The notes: generated by a model from the sequence alone, not told the origin. A stretch of 64,000 bases of DNA from Brachybacterium phenoliresistens (GCF_000576425.1 NZ_KK070001.1:1-64000); one strand, 5' to 3'; shown: positions 7,449-16,252, counted from the stretch's first letter. Numbers and translations: made by a program.

Positions 7449-8636
7449 TCAGTCCGCGACGGGCAGCTCGCCGCTGCGGGCGATCTGCCCGTACCAGCGG
7501 GCGCTGGGCTTGACCGTGCGCGCGAACGTCTCCGGGTCCCAGCCGATCAGGCCGAAGGTGGGCCGGTAGCCGCTGGCCCACTCGTAGTTGTCCAGCAGGG
7601 ACCAGTACTGGAAGCCGCGGACGTCGATGCCGTCGGCCATCGCCCGGTGGACCCCCTCCAGCGAGCCCTGGATGTAGGCGCGGCGGCGGGAGTCATCGGC
7701 CGTGGCGATGCCGTTCTCGGTGACCATCAGCGGCACCTGGCCGCTGAGCTCCCAGGCGCTGCGCAGCCCCAGCTCCGCGGCCGGCGGGAAGAACTCCCAG
7801 CCGGTCAGCGTGGTCTCGACGCCCTCGGCCACGGGCAGCGGCCCGTTTGGGCCGATGAACGTGCGCGTGTAGGCCTGCACGCCGAGGAAGTCGTCGCCCG
7901 CGGAGTTCTCGAGGTACCAGAAGTCGCGCGGATACCCGTACTCGTGGAGCTTCTCGGCGCTGCCCTCCTCGTCGGTGGCATGGAAGGCCTGGGTGGCGAT
8001 GGTCCAGCCCGAGAGGATCCCGCCCCGGCCGGCGAGGACCTCGCGCGAGGCCCGGTGGGAGGCCAGAAGCTGGTCCGCGACATGCAGGTCGGGGAAGGCC
8101 AGGCCGTGGGCGACGAGGTTCTCCGCCTTCTCGCCGCCGGCGAGCATGGCGGCGATGTTCGGCTCGTTGATGGTGCACACGTAGCGCACCCCGTCGAGGA
8201 TCGGCAGCACCGTCTCCGTGTACCGGGCGAACAGCTCCGGGGCGTCGTCCGCGCGCCAGAACCCGTCGCGCTCGAACCAGCGGGGCACCGTGAAGTGCAT
8301 GAGCGTGACCACCGGCTCGACGCCGTGCTCGAGGCAGGTGTCGATCATGCGCCGGTAGTGGGCGAGCTCGGCCCGGGAGACGAACCCCCGCTCCGGCTCG
8401 ATCCGCGCCCACTCGATGCTGAAGCGGTAGGTGTTCATCCCCAGCTCGGCGAGGAGGCGGATGTCCTCGGCGAAGCGGTGGTAGCTGTCGGCCGCATCGC
8501 CGCTGGGCTCGACCACGGGCGAGCCCGGCCGATGCTCCATCTCCCACCAGTTCGAGTTCACGTTGTTGCCCTCGATCTGGTGGGCTGCGGTCGCGGCGCC
8601 CCACAGGAAGCCGTCGGGGAAGCGGAGGGAGGTCAT
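7449..8636 (-). CDS. GH1 beta-glucosidase
   Basis: A 395-residue glycoside hydrolase family 1 enzyme that releases sugar from beta-linked di- or oligosaccharides. FLWGAATAAHQIEG is the N-terminal signature. TINEP carries the acid/base Glu158, and VTENG the nucleophile Glu307. It has no signal peptide, so it acts in the cytoplasm on imported sugars. At 395 residues it is somewhat shorter than typical GH1 enzymes (about 440-450). It is the last gene after the ABC importer, 70 bases beyond its ATPase gene, and so likely hydrolyses what that importer brings in. The exact specificity (cellobiose, laminaribiose or aryl glucosides) is not determined. Confidence 0.93.
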   Translation of the reverse strand: MTSLRFPDGFLWGAATAAHQIEGNNVNSNWWEMEHRPGSPVVEPSGDAADSYHRFAEDIRLLAELGMNTYRFSIEWARIEPERGFVSRAELAHYRRMIDTCLEHGVEPVVTLMHFTVPRWFERDGFWRADDAPELFARYTETVLPILDGVRYVCTINEPNIAAMLAGGEKAENLVAHGLAFPDLHVADQLLASHRASREVLAGRGGILSGWTIATQAFHATDEEGSAEKLHEYGYPRDFWYLENSAGDDFLGVQAYTRTFIGPNGPLPVAEGVETTLTGWEFFPPAAELGLRSAWELSGQVPLMVTENGIATADDSRRRAYIQGSLEGVHRAMADGIDVRGFQYWSLLDNYEWASGYRPTFGLIGWDPETFARTVKPSARWYGQIARSGELPVAD

Positions 8637-8706
8637 GGGGACTCCTGTCGTGGAGAGGTGGGGCGTGAAGGGTGGGGCCGGGCCCTGCGGCGGGCCCGGC
8701 CGGGGG

Positions 8707-10530
8707 TCAGGCGCCGTGCACGCGCGCCGGGTCGGGGATCGCCTCGAGCAGGCGGATCGTGTACTCGTCGCGCGGATGCCGCATGACCTGCGCCGTCGGC
8801 CCCTGCTCGACGACGCGGCCCTCGTGCAGGACGAGGATGTCGTCCGTGATGAGCCGGGCGCTGAGCAGGTCGTGGGTGATGTAGAGCAGGGACATGCCGG
8901 TGCGCTCGCGCAGGTCGCGCAGCAGCGCCAGCACCCCGGCGCGCAGGGACACGTCGAGCATGGAGACGGGCTCGTCGGCGATGATCACCTGCGGATCCGC
9001 GGCCAGCGCCCGCGCGATCACCACACGCTGCCGCTGCCCGCCGGAGAGCTGGTGGGGCAGCTTCGCGGCGTACTGCTCCACGGGGGTCAGGCCCACCGTC
9101 TCCAGCAGCTCCAGCATCCGCCGGCGCAGCGCCGGCCCGCGCAGGTCGGTGAGGTTCGCCAGCGCCCGCGTGAGCGTGTACTCCACGGTGCTCAGCGGGT
9201 TCAGCGCCGAGTACGGATCCTGGAAGACCATCTGCACGGTGCGTCGCAGCTCCCGCAGGGCGCGGCCTCGCAGCGGGCCGATGGAGGTGCTGCCGAGGTG
9301 GATGGTGCCGGCGGTCGGCTTCTCCACGCCCGTGATCATCTTCGCGAGGGTCGACTTGCCGCTGCCGGACTGGCCCACCAGGGCCGTCGCCCCGCCGGGC
9401 GCCAGGGTGAAGCTGACGTCGTCCACGGCGAGCACGCCGGCGGCGCGGCGCCGCGGCGGCGCGAAGGACTTCGTGACGCCCTCGACCCGCAGCTCGAGCC
9501 CGGCCCCGGGGCGCCGGCGCCCGGGCCCATCGGCCGCAGGAGCATCGGCCGCGGCAGCATCGGCCGCGGGAGCATCGGGCCCATCGGCCGCAGGAGCATC
9601 GGGCCCATCGGGCCCATCGGCCGCAGGAGCATCGGGCCCATCGGGCCCATCGGCCGCGGGCTCGGGCGCCTCGATGCCCGGAAGGGACACGTGCTCGGCG
9701 CGGGGATCGGCGAAGTGGCTCAGCAGCATCCGGGTGTACTCGTGCTGCGGGCGGTGGAGGATGTCCGCGCTGGGGGCGTCCTCGACGATCCGCCCCTCGC
9801 GCATCACCAGCACCCGGTGCGCCGATTCGAGGACCACGCCGAGGTCGTGGCTGATGAGGATGGCAGTGAAGCCCTCCTCCGCCTGCAGGGCGCGGATCGT
9901 GTCCATCACCGCATGCTGGACGAGGACGTCCAGCGCGGTGGTGGGCTCGTCGAAGACCATCAGCTGCGGCTCCAGGGAGAGCGCGAGGGCGATGGTGACG
10001 CGCTGGCGCATGCCGCCGGACAGCTCGAAGGGGTAGCGGTCCAGGACCTCCGGCCCCAGCGACACGCGGCGCACCAGCTCGGCGGCCCGGGCTTCGCGGC
10101 GCGCCGGCGCCACGTGCCGGTGGGCGGCGAAGATGTCCCCGAAGTGCTGGCGGATGGTCCGCACCGGGTTCAGGGTGTTCATCCCCGCCTGCAGCACCAT
10201 CGCGAAGCCGCCCTGGCGCTGGGTGCGAAGCTGCTCGTGGTCCATGCTCGCGATGTCCACGTCCCCGAACAGGATCCGCCCGCCCTCGATGCGGGCCGGC
10301 GGACGGGCCAGCGCCGTGATCGCGAAGCCCAGGGTCGACTTCCCCGACCCCGACTCCCCGACCAGGCCGAGGAACTCGCCGCGGCCCACGTCGAAGGACA
10401 CGTCCTTCACGGCCCGGGTGGGCGTCGCGCCGACCGGCTCGTAGACGACGCTGAGGTCGCGGACGCTGAGCAGGGGTGCCTCCCCGCCCGGGGTGTCCCG
10501 GGGGCCGGTGGTGGTCTCGGTTCCGGTCAT
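8707..10530 (-). CDS. Fused double ATP-binding protein of a family-5 ABC importer
   Basis: A 607-residue cytoplasmic protein joining two ABC ATPases of the oligopeptide/nickel type (DppD-like then DppF-like). The first half has GESGSGKSTLG (Walker A), LSGGMRQRVTIA (signature) and LMVFDEPT (Walker B). The second has GQSGSGKSTLAK, LSGGQRQRVVIA and VIIADEPVS. Between them is an Ala/Asp/Gly/Pro linker of near-identical short repeats. The start at 10530 overlaps the end of the permease gene by four bases (ATGA). With the GH1 enzyme downstream and a LacI regulator upstream, the cargo is more likely an oligosaccharide than a peptide, as known for several family-5 transporters. Confidence 0.93.
   Translation of the reverse strand: MTGTETTTGPRDTPGGEAPLLSVRDLSVVYEPVGATPTRAVKDVSFDVGRGEFLGLVGESGSGKSTLGFAITALARPPARIEGGRILFGDVDIASMDHEQLRTQRQGGFAMVLQAGMNTLNPVRTIRQHFGDIFAAHRHVAPARREARAAELVRRVSLGPEVLDRYPFELSGGMRQRVTIALALSLEPQLMVFDEPTTALDVLVQHAVMDTIRALQAEEGFTAILISHDLGVVLESAHRVLVMREGRIVEDAPSADILHRPQHEYTRMLLSHFADPRAEHVSLPGIEAPEPAADGPDGPDAPAADGPDGPDAPAADGPDAPAADAAAADAPAADGPGRRRPGAGLELRVEGVTKSFAPPRRRAAGVLAVDDVSFTLAPGGATALVGQSGSGKSTLAKMITGVEKPTAGTIHLGSTSIGPLRGRALRELRRTVQMVFQDPYSALNPLSTVEYTLTRALANLTDLRGPALRRRMLELLETVGLTPVEQYAAKLPHQLSGGQRQRVVIARALAADPQVIIADEPVSMLDVSLRAGVLALLRDLRERTGMSLLYITHDLLSARLITDDILVLHEGRVVEQGPTAQVMRHPRDEYTIRLLEAIPDPARVHGA
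9527..9660 (-). repeat. In-frame minisatellite in the ATPase linker
   Basis: About 130 bases built from variants of two short units, GGGCCCATC and GGCCGCAGGAGCATC (plus-strand form). They encode repeats of DGPDGPDAPAA and APAADA between the two ATPase halves. All units keep the reading frame. Such arrays change length by slippage or recombination and would tune the linker without breaking the gene. Confidence 0.8.
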
Positions 10531-11429
10531 CGCCCGGTGCTCCCTTCCCGCAGACGGGGATTGCTGATCCCGTCGATGCCGAAGTTGATGAGGGTCAGCG
10601 AGGTGGCGAGCAGGGCGATGCACAGGCCGGGCGCGAACAGCAGCGCCCACTGCCCGGTGAGCAGGGCGTTGGAGTTCTGCGCCCAGTAGAGCATCGTGCC
10701 CCAGCTGACGATGGTCGAGTCGCCCAGGCCCAGGTACTCCAGCCCGGCCTCGGCGAGGATCGCCGCGGTCGCCGCGCCGAAGAACCCGCCGGCGATCAGC
10801 GAGGTCATGTTGGGCAGGATCTCGCGGAAGATGATGCGCGGGGCCCGCTCGCCGGAGAACCGCGCGGCCTCCACGAAGTCGCGTCCGCGCAGGCTGGCGG
10901 TCTGGCTGCGCAGCACGCGCGCGCCCCAGGCCCAGCCGGTGATCGCGATGACGGCGATGATCACGGAGATCCCGCCGTCGCTGAGGTACGTGGCCACCAC
11001 GATCATCAGCGGCAGCCCGGGGATCACCAGGAACAGGTTGACCACGAAGTTGATCACCTCGCCCGGCAGCCCCCGCACATAGCCCCAGCACAGGCCGATC
11101 ACCACGGAGATGATCGTGGAGATCCCGCCGGCGCCGAAGCCGACCAGCAGCGAGATGCGGGCGCCGTGGATCAGTTGGCTGAGCACGTCCTCCCCCGCCG
11201 CGGTGGTGCCCAGCCAGTGCTGGGCCGAGCCCGCGAGGCTGCGGCCGAAGCTGTTGTCCTTCGGGTCGTAGGGCGCGATCCAGGGGGCCAGCACCGCGAG
11301 GACCACGAACAGCCCCAGCACGATCAGGCCGATGCGCGCCTTGCGATGGGTCCAGATGGTGCGCAGGCCTCCGCGCAGTCCGGCGAGCGCCGGCGGCAGG
11401 GGGCGGGGTGCGGTCTCGGGTGCGCTCAT
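10527..11429 (-). CDS. ABC importer permease, DppC-like
   Basis: A 300-residue inner-membrane permease of the DppC/OppC type. The N-terminal cytoplasmic stretch precedes a first helix (GLIVLGLFVVLAVLAPWIAPYDP), the usual DppC start, followed by HWLGTTAAGEDVLSQLIHGARISL. The EAA loop is visible as DFVEAARFSGERAPRIIFREILPN. The gene starts four bases inside the end of the DppB-like gene and overlaps the ATPase gene in the same way, so the operon is tightly coupled. It forms the translocation channel with its partner permease. Confidence 0.93.
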   Translation of the reverse strand: MSAPETAPRPLPPALAGLRGGLRTIWTHRKARIGLIVLGLFVVLAVLAPWIAPYDPKDNSFGRSLAGSAQHWLGTTAAGEDVLSQLIHGARISLLVGFGAGGISTIISVVIGLCWGYVRGLPGEVINFVVNLFLVIPGLPLMIVVATYLSDGGISVIIAVIAITGWAWGARVLRSQTASLRGRDFVEAARFSGERAPRIIFREILPNMTSLIAGGFFGAATAAILAEAGLEYLGLGDSTIVSWGTMLYWAQNSNALLTGQWALLFAPGLCIALLATSLTLINFGIDGISNPRLREGSTGR

Positions 11430-12406
11430 CGCCTCGTCCTCGGGTCGAGAATGCCGTACAGGATGTCCACCAGCAGGTTCGCCACCAGAACGCTGACGGT
11501 GATCATGAGGAAGATCGCCTGCATCAGCGGGTAGTCCTGGCCGGTGACGGCGTTGAACAGCAGGAAGCCGATGCCGGGATAGCCGAAGACCTGCTCGACG
11601 AGGATCGAGCCGCCGACCACCCCGCCCAGCGCCATGCCGAAGCCGGTGAGGTTGGGAAGGATCGCGTTGCGGGCCGCGTACTTCAGGGCGACGGTGCGGC
11701 CGGGGATGCCGTTGGCCTCCGCGAACGTCACGTGGTCCTCGCCGAGGGTGGTGATCATGGCGTTGCGCATGCCCAGCACCCACCCGCCGAGGGAGGTGAT
11801 GAGCATCGTCGTCGCCGGCAGCGCCGCGTGGTAGACGGCATCGACCACGGTGCCCCAGTCCAGGCCCGGCTGCGTCGTGGCGGAGAACGCCCCGAAGGTC
11901 GGGAACAGGTGGGCGACGTAGCCCAGGAAGAACAGCAGCAGCAGCGAGGTCCAGAAGTACGGGAACGTCGTCAGGAAGCTGCCGCCGACGGTGGGCAGGG
12001 CGTCCATCCAGGTGCCGCGCCGCCACGCCGCGAGCACGCCGAGCAGGGTCCCGATCACGAAGGACGCGATCGTCACCAGGCCCACCAGGACCAGCGTGTA
12101 CGGCAGGGCCTGGGCCACGAGACCGGAGACGGGCTCCGGGTAGAAGGCGTAGGAGACCCCGAAGTCCAGCGAGAGGATCTGGCGGAGGTAGTCGACGTAC
12201 TGCTGGATCAGGCTGCCGTCGGGCACGCCCAGCTGCGCCTCCACGGCGCGGCGCGTCTCCTCGGTGACCGGCCCGTTCTGGGAGAGCTTGGCGATCGCGG
12301 CATCGGCCGGGGATCCCGGCATCATGCGCGGCAGCAGGAAGTTCAGGGTGATCGCGGCCCACAGGGTGAGCGCGAACCATCCCCCGCGCTGGAGGAAGTA
12401 CCGCAT
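11426..12406 (-). CDS. ABC importer permease, DppB-like
   Basis: A 326-residue permease of the DppB/OppB type, beginning with the characteristic MRYFLQRGGWFALTLWAAITLNFLLPR. The segment FAEANGIPGRTVALKYAARNAILPN is the EAA loop that docks on the ATPase. PGSPAD in the first periplasmic loop and the C-terminal DILYGILDPRTRR are also typical. It starts on the last base of the solute-binding-protein stop codon (TGATG). Together with the DppC-like protein it forms the membrane channel of the beta-glucoside-linked importer. Confidence 0.93.
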   Translation of the reverse strand: MRYFLQRGGWFALTLWAAITLNFLLPRMMPGSPADAAIAKLSQNGPVTEETRRAVEAQLGVPDGSLIQQYVDYLRQILSLDFGVSYAFYPEPVSGLVAQALPYTLVLVGLVTIASFVIGTLLGVLAAWRRGTWMDALPTVGGSFLTTFPYFWTSLLLLFFLGYVAHLFPTFGAFSATTQPGLDWGTVVDAVYHAALPATTMLITSLGGWVLGMRNAMITTLGEDHVTFAEANGIPGRTVALKYAARNAILPNLTGFGMALGGVVGGSILVEQVFGYPGIGFLLFNAVTGQDYPLMQAIFLMITVSVLVANLLVDILYGILDPRTRR

Positions 12407-14073
12407 CAGGAGGCCTCCTTCTGGGCGCGGCGCAGCCGGGTCAGGACCAGCAGCGGCGAGGACCCGTAGGTCTGCAGCGGCGCGTAGGGGTCCTCGGCGG
12501 TGGGCCATCCGGTGAAGCGCGCCTGGTTGTAGAGCCCCCAGAGCCCGCCGTAGTACAGCGCGATGACGGGCAGGTCGGTGTGGAAGAGCCGCTGCAGGGC
12601 GTGCAGGATCTCGCTCTGCTCGGCCTCGTCGACGCTGGCGCGGTAGCGGGTGATCAGCTCGTCGGCCTCGGCGCTGCGGTACCGGATGCGGTTGTTCTGG
12701 CTGGTCTCGCCGACGGGCACGTAGTACTCGCCCGACATGAGGTTGCTGAACCCCTGGAAGGCGTCGGAGCCGTTGGAGGAGCCCACCGCCACCTGGTAGT
12801 CGCCGCTGGAGAGGTTGGCCTCGTAGGCCGCGGGCTGCGGGGCGTCGATGTCGACCGCGATGCCGATGGCGCCCAGCTCGCGCTGGACCTCCTGCACCGC
12901 GCGCAGCCAGTCGGTGTAGCCGTTGGCGGTGGTGATCGCGAAGGTGAAGGGCTCGCCCTCGGGGGTGCGCATGGTGGTGCCGTCGTAGGTGAAGCCGGCC
13001 TTCTCGAAGGCGGCGATCGCCGCCTGCGTGTCCTGGCCGATGATCCCGCGCTCCGGCAGCGAGGGGTCCAGCAGGTCCTCCTGGTTGGGCAGCAGCAGGC
13101 CGGACTGGCTGGCCTCGTCCATGTACCCCTCGGCGGCGACCTCGGCGACCTGCCGCCCGTCCAGCGCCAGCGCGAGGCCGCGGCGCACGTCCACGTCGTC
13201 GAAGGGGGCGACGTCGTGGTTGGGGTGCAGGCCGATGATCCCGCCGGGCGGGAACCAGTAGCGGTTGGCGTCGTTCGCGGCCATCCAGGTGTTCTCGACG
13301 TCGCTCATGTACGCGTAGGCCCAGTCGTAGCCCTTGGTGACCAGGTCCAGCTCCTCGCTCGCGGCGGGGTACACGAGGTGCTCGATGTCGATCGACGAGG
13401 CCTGCCAGTGCCCGGGGAAGCGGTCCAGGGTGTACTGCAGGGCGGTGAAGGTGCCCAGCTGGAACGGCCCGGAGCCCACGGGCTCCTCGTTGCGCCAGGT
13501 CGAGGGGTCCGCGACGCCCTCCCAGAGGTGCCGCGGGACGATCACGGTCTGGCCGATGACCGGCAGCGCCGGCGAGTCCGGGCTCTTCAGCGTGATCGCG
13601 ATGGTGCGTCCGTCGACCTCGAGGGTGTCGATGCGTCCCCAGGCGCCGGCGACGTCGTTGGCCGGGAAGTCCTGCAGCATCCGGAAGGTGTAGTCGACGT
13701 CCTCCCCGGTCAGCGGCGTGCCGTCGTGCCAGCTGACGCCTTCGCGCAGCGTCAGCACGATGCGCTGCGGGTCCGGCTGGTCCCAGCTCTCGGCCAGCCA
13801 CGGGACGAGCTCGCCGTCGAGCGGATTGATCCAGATCAGGGGCTCGTACAGGATCGACGCCGCCGTGCGCTTGTTCGCGTGGAACGGGTTGAAGTTCGCG
13901 GTGAAGGTGGGGGTCCCCTTGTCGCCGGCCACGAGCATCGTGTCCGGGCCGATGGTCGGATCGGGCCGGCTGCGGATCTGCAGCGAGCAGCCCGACGCCA
14001 GCAGGCTGGTCGCCGCCAGGGAGGCGCCGCCCAGCAGGGTGCGTCTGCGGAGCAGGGGTGGTGCGGATGCCAC
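12406..14073 (-). CDS. Family-5 solute-binding lipoprotein
   Basis: A 555-residue extracellular binding protein of SBP family 5. From the GTG at 14073 the product begins with a twin-arginine-like stretch (LLRRRTLLGG), a hydrophobic segment and a lipobox ending at Cys29 (SLLASGC). Family features include ILYEPLIWINPLDGELVPWLAESW and FHTDLPVIALYYGG. The open frame extends much further upstream (to 14319), but those residues have no signal-peptide logic and would cross the LacI operator, so I chose the GTG behind GAGGA. It is the first gene of the importer operon and should capture the sugar outside the membrane. Confidence 0.9.
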   Translation of the reverse strand: MASAPPLLRRRTLLGGASLAATSLLASGCSLQIRSRPDPTIGPDTMLVAGDKGTPTFTANFNPFHANKRTAASILYEPLIWINPLDGELVPWLAESWDQPDPQRIVLTLREGVSWHDGTPLTGEDVDYTFRMLQDFPANDVAGAWGRIDTLEVDGRTIAITLKSPDSPALPVIGQTVIVPRHLWEGVADPSTWRNEEPVGSGPFQLGTFTALQYTLDRFPGHWQASSIDIEHLVYPAASEELDLVTKGYDWAYAYMSDVENTWMAANDANRYWFPPGGIIGLHPNHDVAPFDDVDVRRGLALALDGRQVAEVAAEGYMDEASQSGLLLPNQEDLLDPSLPERGIIGQDTQAAIAAFEKAGFTYDGTTMRTPEGEPFTFAITTANGYTDWLRAVQEVQRELGAIGIAVDIDAPQPAAYEANLSSGDYQVAVGSSNGSDAFQGFSNLMSGEYYVPVGETSQNNRIRYRSAEADELITRYRASVDEAEQSEILHALQRLFHTDLPVIALYYGGLWGLYNQARFTGWPTAEDPYAPLQTYGSSPLLVLTRLRRAQKEAS

Positions 14074-14186
14074 GGTGGTGCACGTCCTCACGCCGTCGTA
14101 GGGAGCGGGGTCGCCGGGCGGCGACCTCAGCGGGCCGCACGACGCGGCCCCGACCTCCGCCGCTCTCCGCGGCGCGGTCGACGACG

Positions 14187-14216
14187 ACTGTATGCGCTTA
14201 CATTCAGGCGGCGCAA
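14187..14216 (-). promoter_or_regulatory. Importer promoter overlapped by a LacI-family operator
   Basis: Read on the minus strand: -35 TTGCGC (14211-14216), 18-base spacer, -10 TACAGT (14187-14192). TGTAAGCGCATACA (14189-14202) lies across the spacer and -10. It is a near-perfect palindrome with the central CG typical of LacI-family sites. Binding would block the polymerase directly. The LacI gene at 14619-15710 is the obvious candidate repressor. Confidence 0.75.
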
Positions 14217-14360
14217 CCCCGGCGCCCGGTCCTTGATCGGGCGTGCGGGGAACGGAGAGGGGAGGGGGCGAGGTGACCGGGGCGCACGGATCGGCGTGCA
14301 CGGAACGGCGCGAGGCCACCGGCGCGGGGGGTCGCGCGCCATGGCCGCTGCGCGAACGAT

Positions 14361-14468
14361 CGGAGTGAATCCGTCGCTGCGCCCATCGATCGGAGTAACT
14401 CCGTCGCGACGCCGATCGACCGGAGTAACTCCGTCGCTACCTCGCCGGGAAGCGACGGAGTTACTCCG
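14361..14468. repeat. Tandem 30-base palindromic repeats with an inverted copy
   Basis: The motif CGGAGTAACTCCGTCGC (first copy CGGAGTGAATCCGTCGC) starts at 14361, 14391 and 14421, exactly 30 bases apart. An inverted copy lies at 14452-14468. GGAGT-A-ACTCC in each unit is itself an 11-base palindrome. The third copy and the inverted copy can form a 17-bp stem with a 14-base loop. It may be a REP-like element or a set of operator sites. Confidence 0.8.
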
Positions 14469-14509
14469 CTCGTGTGTCCGGCCCCTGCCCCGAGCCGGCG
14501 CCTGTTGCC

Positions 14510-14539
14510 GGTGGCGGTGGCGGTGGCGGTGGCGGTGCC
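14510..14539. repeat. GGTGGC hexamer run
   Basis: Four perfect GGTGGC units followed by GGTGCC, in the non-coding region 80 bases beyond the end of the LacI gene. Simple repeats like this can vary in copy number. Confidence 0.8.
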
Positions 14540-14618
14540 GATGCTGCCGGGGATCGGCGGCGACCCGCGCCAGCCCACGCTGGCCCGCCCCGACGGTCGG
14601 GGGCTCAGCCGAGGGGGT

Positions 14619-15710
14619 TCAGCCGAGGGGGCCGCAGCTCGTGCGCAGGAGGACGTCCACCGGCAGCTGCAGGTCGCGCGGGGCGGCGTCCGGGTCCGCG
14701 AGGCGGCGCAGCAGCAGCTCGACCGCGCAGATCCCCAGGTCGATCATCGGCTGGCGCACCGTGGTGAGGGTCGGGGTGCTGTAGCGGGACTCGTCGATGC
14801 CGTCGAAGCCGGTGACCACGCAGGTCCCCGGCACGTCGACCCCGCCCTCGCGCAGCGCCGCGAGCGCCCCCAGGGCGCTCTGGTCGTTCGCGCCGATCAC
14901 CGCCGCGGGGATCTCCTCCTCGAGCTGCGCCGTGACCGCGTCGTGCCCGCCCTGCCAGGTGAAGTCGGCCATCGCCGTGTGCCAGGGGACGTCCTGGCCG
15001 GCGACGGCGTCGTGGAATCCCCGGGCGCGTCCCGCGGCATCGGGCGAGTCCGGCGGGCCGGCGAGGTAGAGCACGGGCCCCGGGGGCTTCACGGCGAGGA
15101 CGTGGCGCACCAGGGCGGACATGCCGCCGCGGTTGTCGACCCGCACCGCATCGGCCCCTGTCCCGCCCTCCCCGGCGACCGTCACCATCGGGGTGCGGCC
15201 GATGCTCCCCCGGAGCAGCTCGTCGGGGACGGTGCGCGCGACGACCGCGAGGGCGTCCACCCGTCCGGCGAGGTCGTGCATCACCACGTCCCGGCTCACG
15301 CTGGTCCCGGCCGCGACGAGCAGGGCGTAGCCGGCGCGCCATGCCGCCGCCTCCGCCCCGCGCACGAGCTGCTCGAAGTAGCGGTTGCGGTACGGATCGG
15401 CCTGGCGTCCGTCGCGGTCGTCGAGGAACTCCACGACGGCGGGCGCTCCGTCCTCCGCGGGGAGGCGCCGGCTCGTCGCCGGGATGTCGTGGCCCGGGAT
15501 CAGCAGGCCGAGCACGCCGGTGCGCCGATCGGCCAGCCCGCGGGCGCTCGCGTTGGGCACGTACCCGAGCCGCCGCACGGCCTGGAGCACGCGCTCTCGC
15601 GTCGAGACGCTCACCTTCTCGGGGCTGCGCAGCACGCGGGAGACCGTGGCGATCGAGACGTCGGCCTCGCGCGCGACGTCGTAGACGGTCGGGGACTTGC
15701 TCTCGGCCAC
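14619..15710 (-). CDS. LacI-family transcriptional regulator of the importer/GH1 operon
   Basis: A 363-residue repressor. Residues 8-55 are the LacI headpiece (TVYDVAREADVSIATVSRVL, then the hinge VPNASARGLA), followed by a periplasmic-binding-like sugar sensor with VIGANDQSALGALAAL and the C-terminal TTVRQPMIDLGICAVELLLRRL. An insertion around residues 78-105 makes it slightly longer than usual. The start is a GTG. It lies upstream of the family-5 importer and GH1 gene, and a matching operator overlaps the importer promoter, so the probable inducer is the imported beta-glucoside. Its own promoter is not clear. Confidence 0.92.
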   Translation of the reverse strand: MAESKSPTVYDVAREADVSIATVSRVLRSPEKVSVSTRERVLQAVRRLGYVPNASARGLADRRTGVLGLLIPGHDIPATSRRLPAEDGAPAVVEFLDDRDGRQADPYRNRYFEQLVRGAEAAAWRAGYALLVAAGTSVSRDVVMHDLAGRVDALAVVARTVPDELLRGSIGRTPMVTVAGEGGTGADAVRVDNRGGMSALVRHVLAVKPPGPVLYLAGPPDSPDAAGRARGFHDAVAGQDVPWHTAMADFTWQGGHDAVTAQLEEEIPAAVIGANDQSALGALAALREGGVDVPGTCVVTGFDGIDESRYSTPTLTTVRQPMIDLGICAVELLLRRLADPDAAPRDLQLPVDVLLRTSCGPLG

Positions 15711-15809
15711 GCCAGGCCTTTCAGGAGACGCCGGGATCGGCGCAGGGACGGGACCGTGGCACCGTACCCGACGGCGCGGCGCGGCACTCTGCGCGGGCGG
15801 GCCCGGGGC

Positions 15810-16187
15810 TCAGAACGCGTACGGCCCGAACCGCATCCACGCCACGAACACCGAGAGGATGCCCAGCACGATCGCGGGCATCGCCGCCGGGAGGTCGTCC
15901 TCCTCGCGGCGCAGGTGCAGCAGCGCGGCGAACACCATGGTGATGCCCAGCCCCGCGGCGGCGAAGGCCGTCAGCCAGGGGGCGATGCCGAGCGCTGCCG
16001 GGAGGATCAGGCCGATCGCCCCGAGCACCTCGAGCGCTCCGATGCCGCGCACGGAGGGATGCGGGAACTGCTCGACCCACGGCGTCCGTTCGATCAGTCG
16101 TTCACGGGAGCTGACCAGCTTGGTGGTCCCCGAGGTCGCGAAGACCACCGCGAGAAGTCCGGCCAGGGTCCACAGGAGGATCTCCAT
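15810..16187 (-). CDS. DoxX family membrane protein
   Basis: A 125-residue protein with four hydrophobic helices and the DoxX pattern: FATSGTTKLVS at the end of helix one, GALEVLGAIGLILPAAL in helix two, then two more helices. DoxX-like proteins are small membrane proteins often tied to redox or thiol stress; the biochemical role here is unknown. The ATG at 16187 has GGAGATGGGCAG before it, while an upstream in-frame ATG at 16268 has none and would add an Arg-rich non-family stretch. It is divergent from the riboswitch operon and has its own promoter with a palindromic operator. Confidence 0.85.
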   Translation of the reverse strand: MEILLWTLAGLLAVVFATSGTTKLVSSRERLIERTPWVEQFPHPSVRGIGALEVLGAIGLILPAALGIAPWLTAFAAAGLGITMVFAALLHLRREEDDLPAAMPAIVLGILSVFVAWMRFGPYAF

Positions 16188-16252
16188 CTGCCCATCTCCT
16201 TCGGCGAGCCGGCGCCTCCGGCGGCCGGGGCGGCCACCTGCGCCGGGTATCA

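Larger units (their letters stand above)
14074..14618. other. 545-base regulatory and repeat region before the importer operon
   Basis: No gene is supported here. It contains, from the operon side outward, the importer promoter with a LacI-type operator (14187-14216), a GC-rich stretch, three 30-base-spaced palindromic repeats with an inverted partner (14361-14468), and a GGTGGC hexamer run (14510-14539). It ends at the 3' end of the LacI gene, where a 14-base near-duplicate (14604-14617 and 14618-14631) covers the stop codon. Confidence 0.7.

Noticed and set aside
14074..14319. N-terminal extension of the solute-binding protein
   Set aside because: The extended frame would cross the promoter and LacI operator and move the lipoprotein signal peptide deep inside the protein.
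14361..14468. CRISPR array
   Set aside because: Repeat units are adjacent 30-base tandem copies with no unique spacers of normal length and no cas genes.
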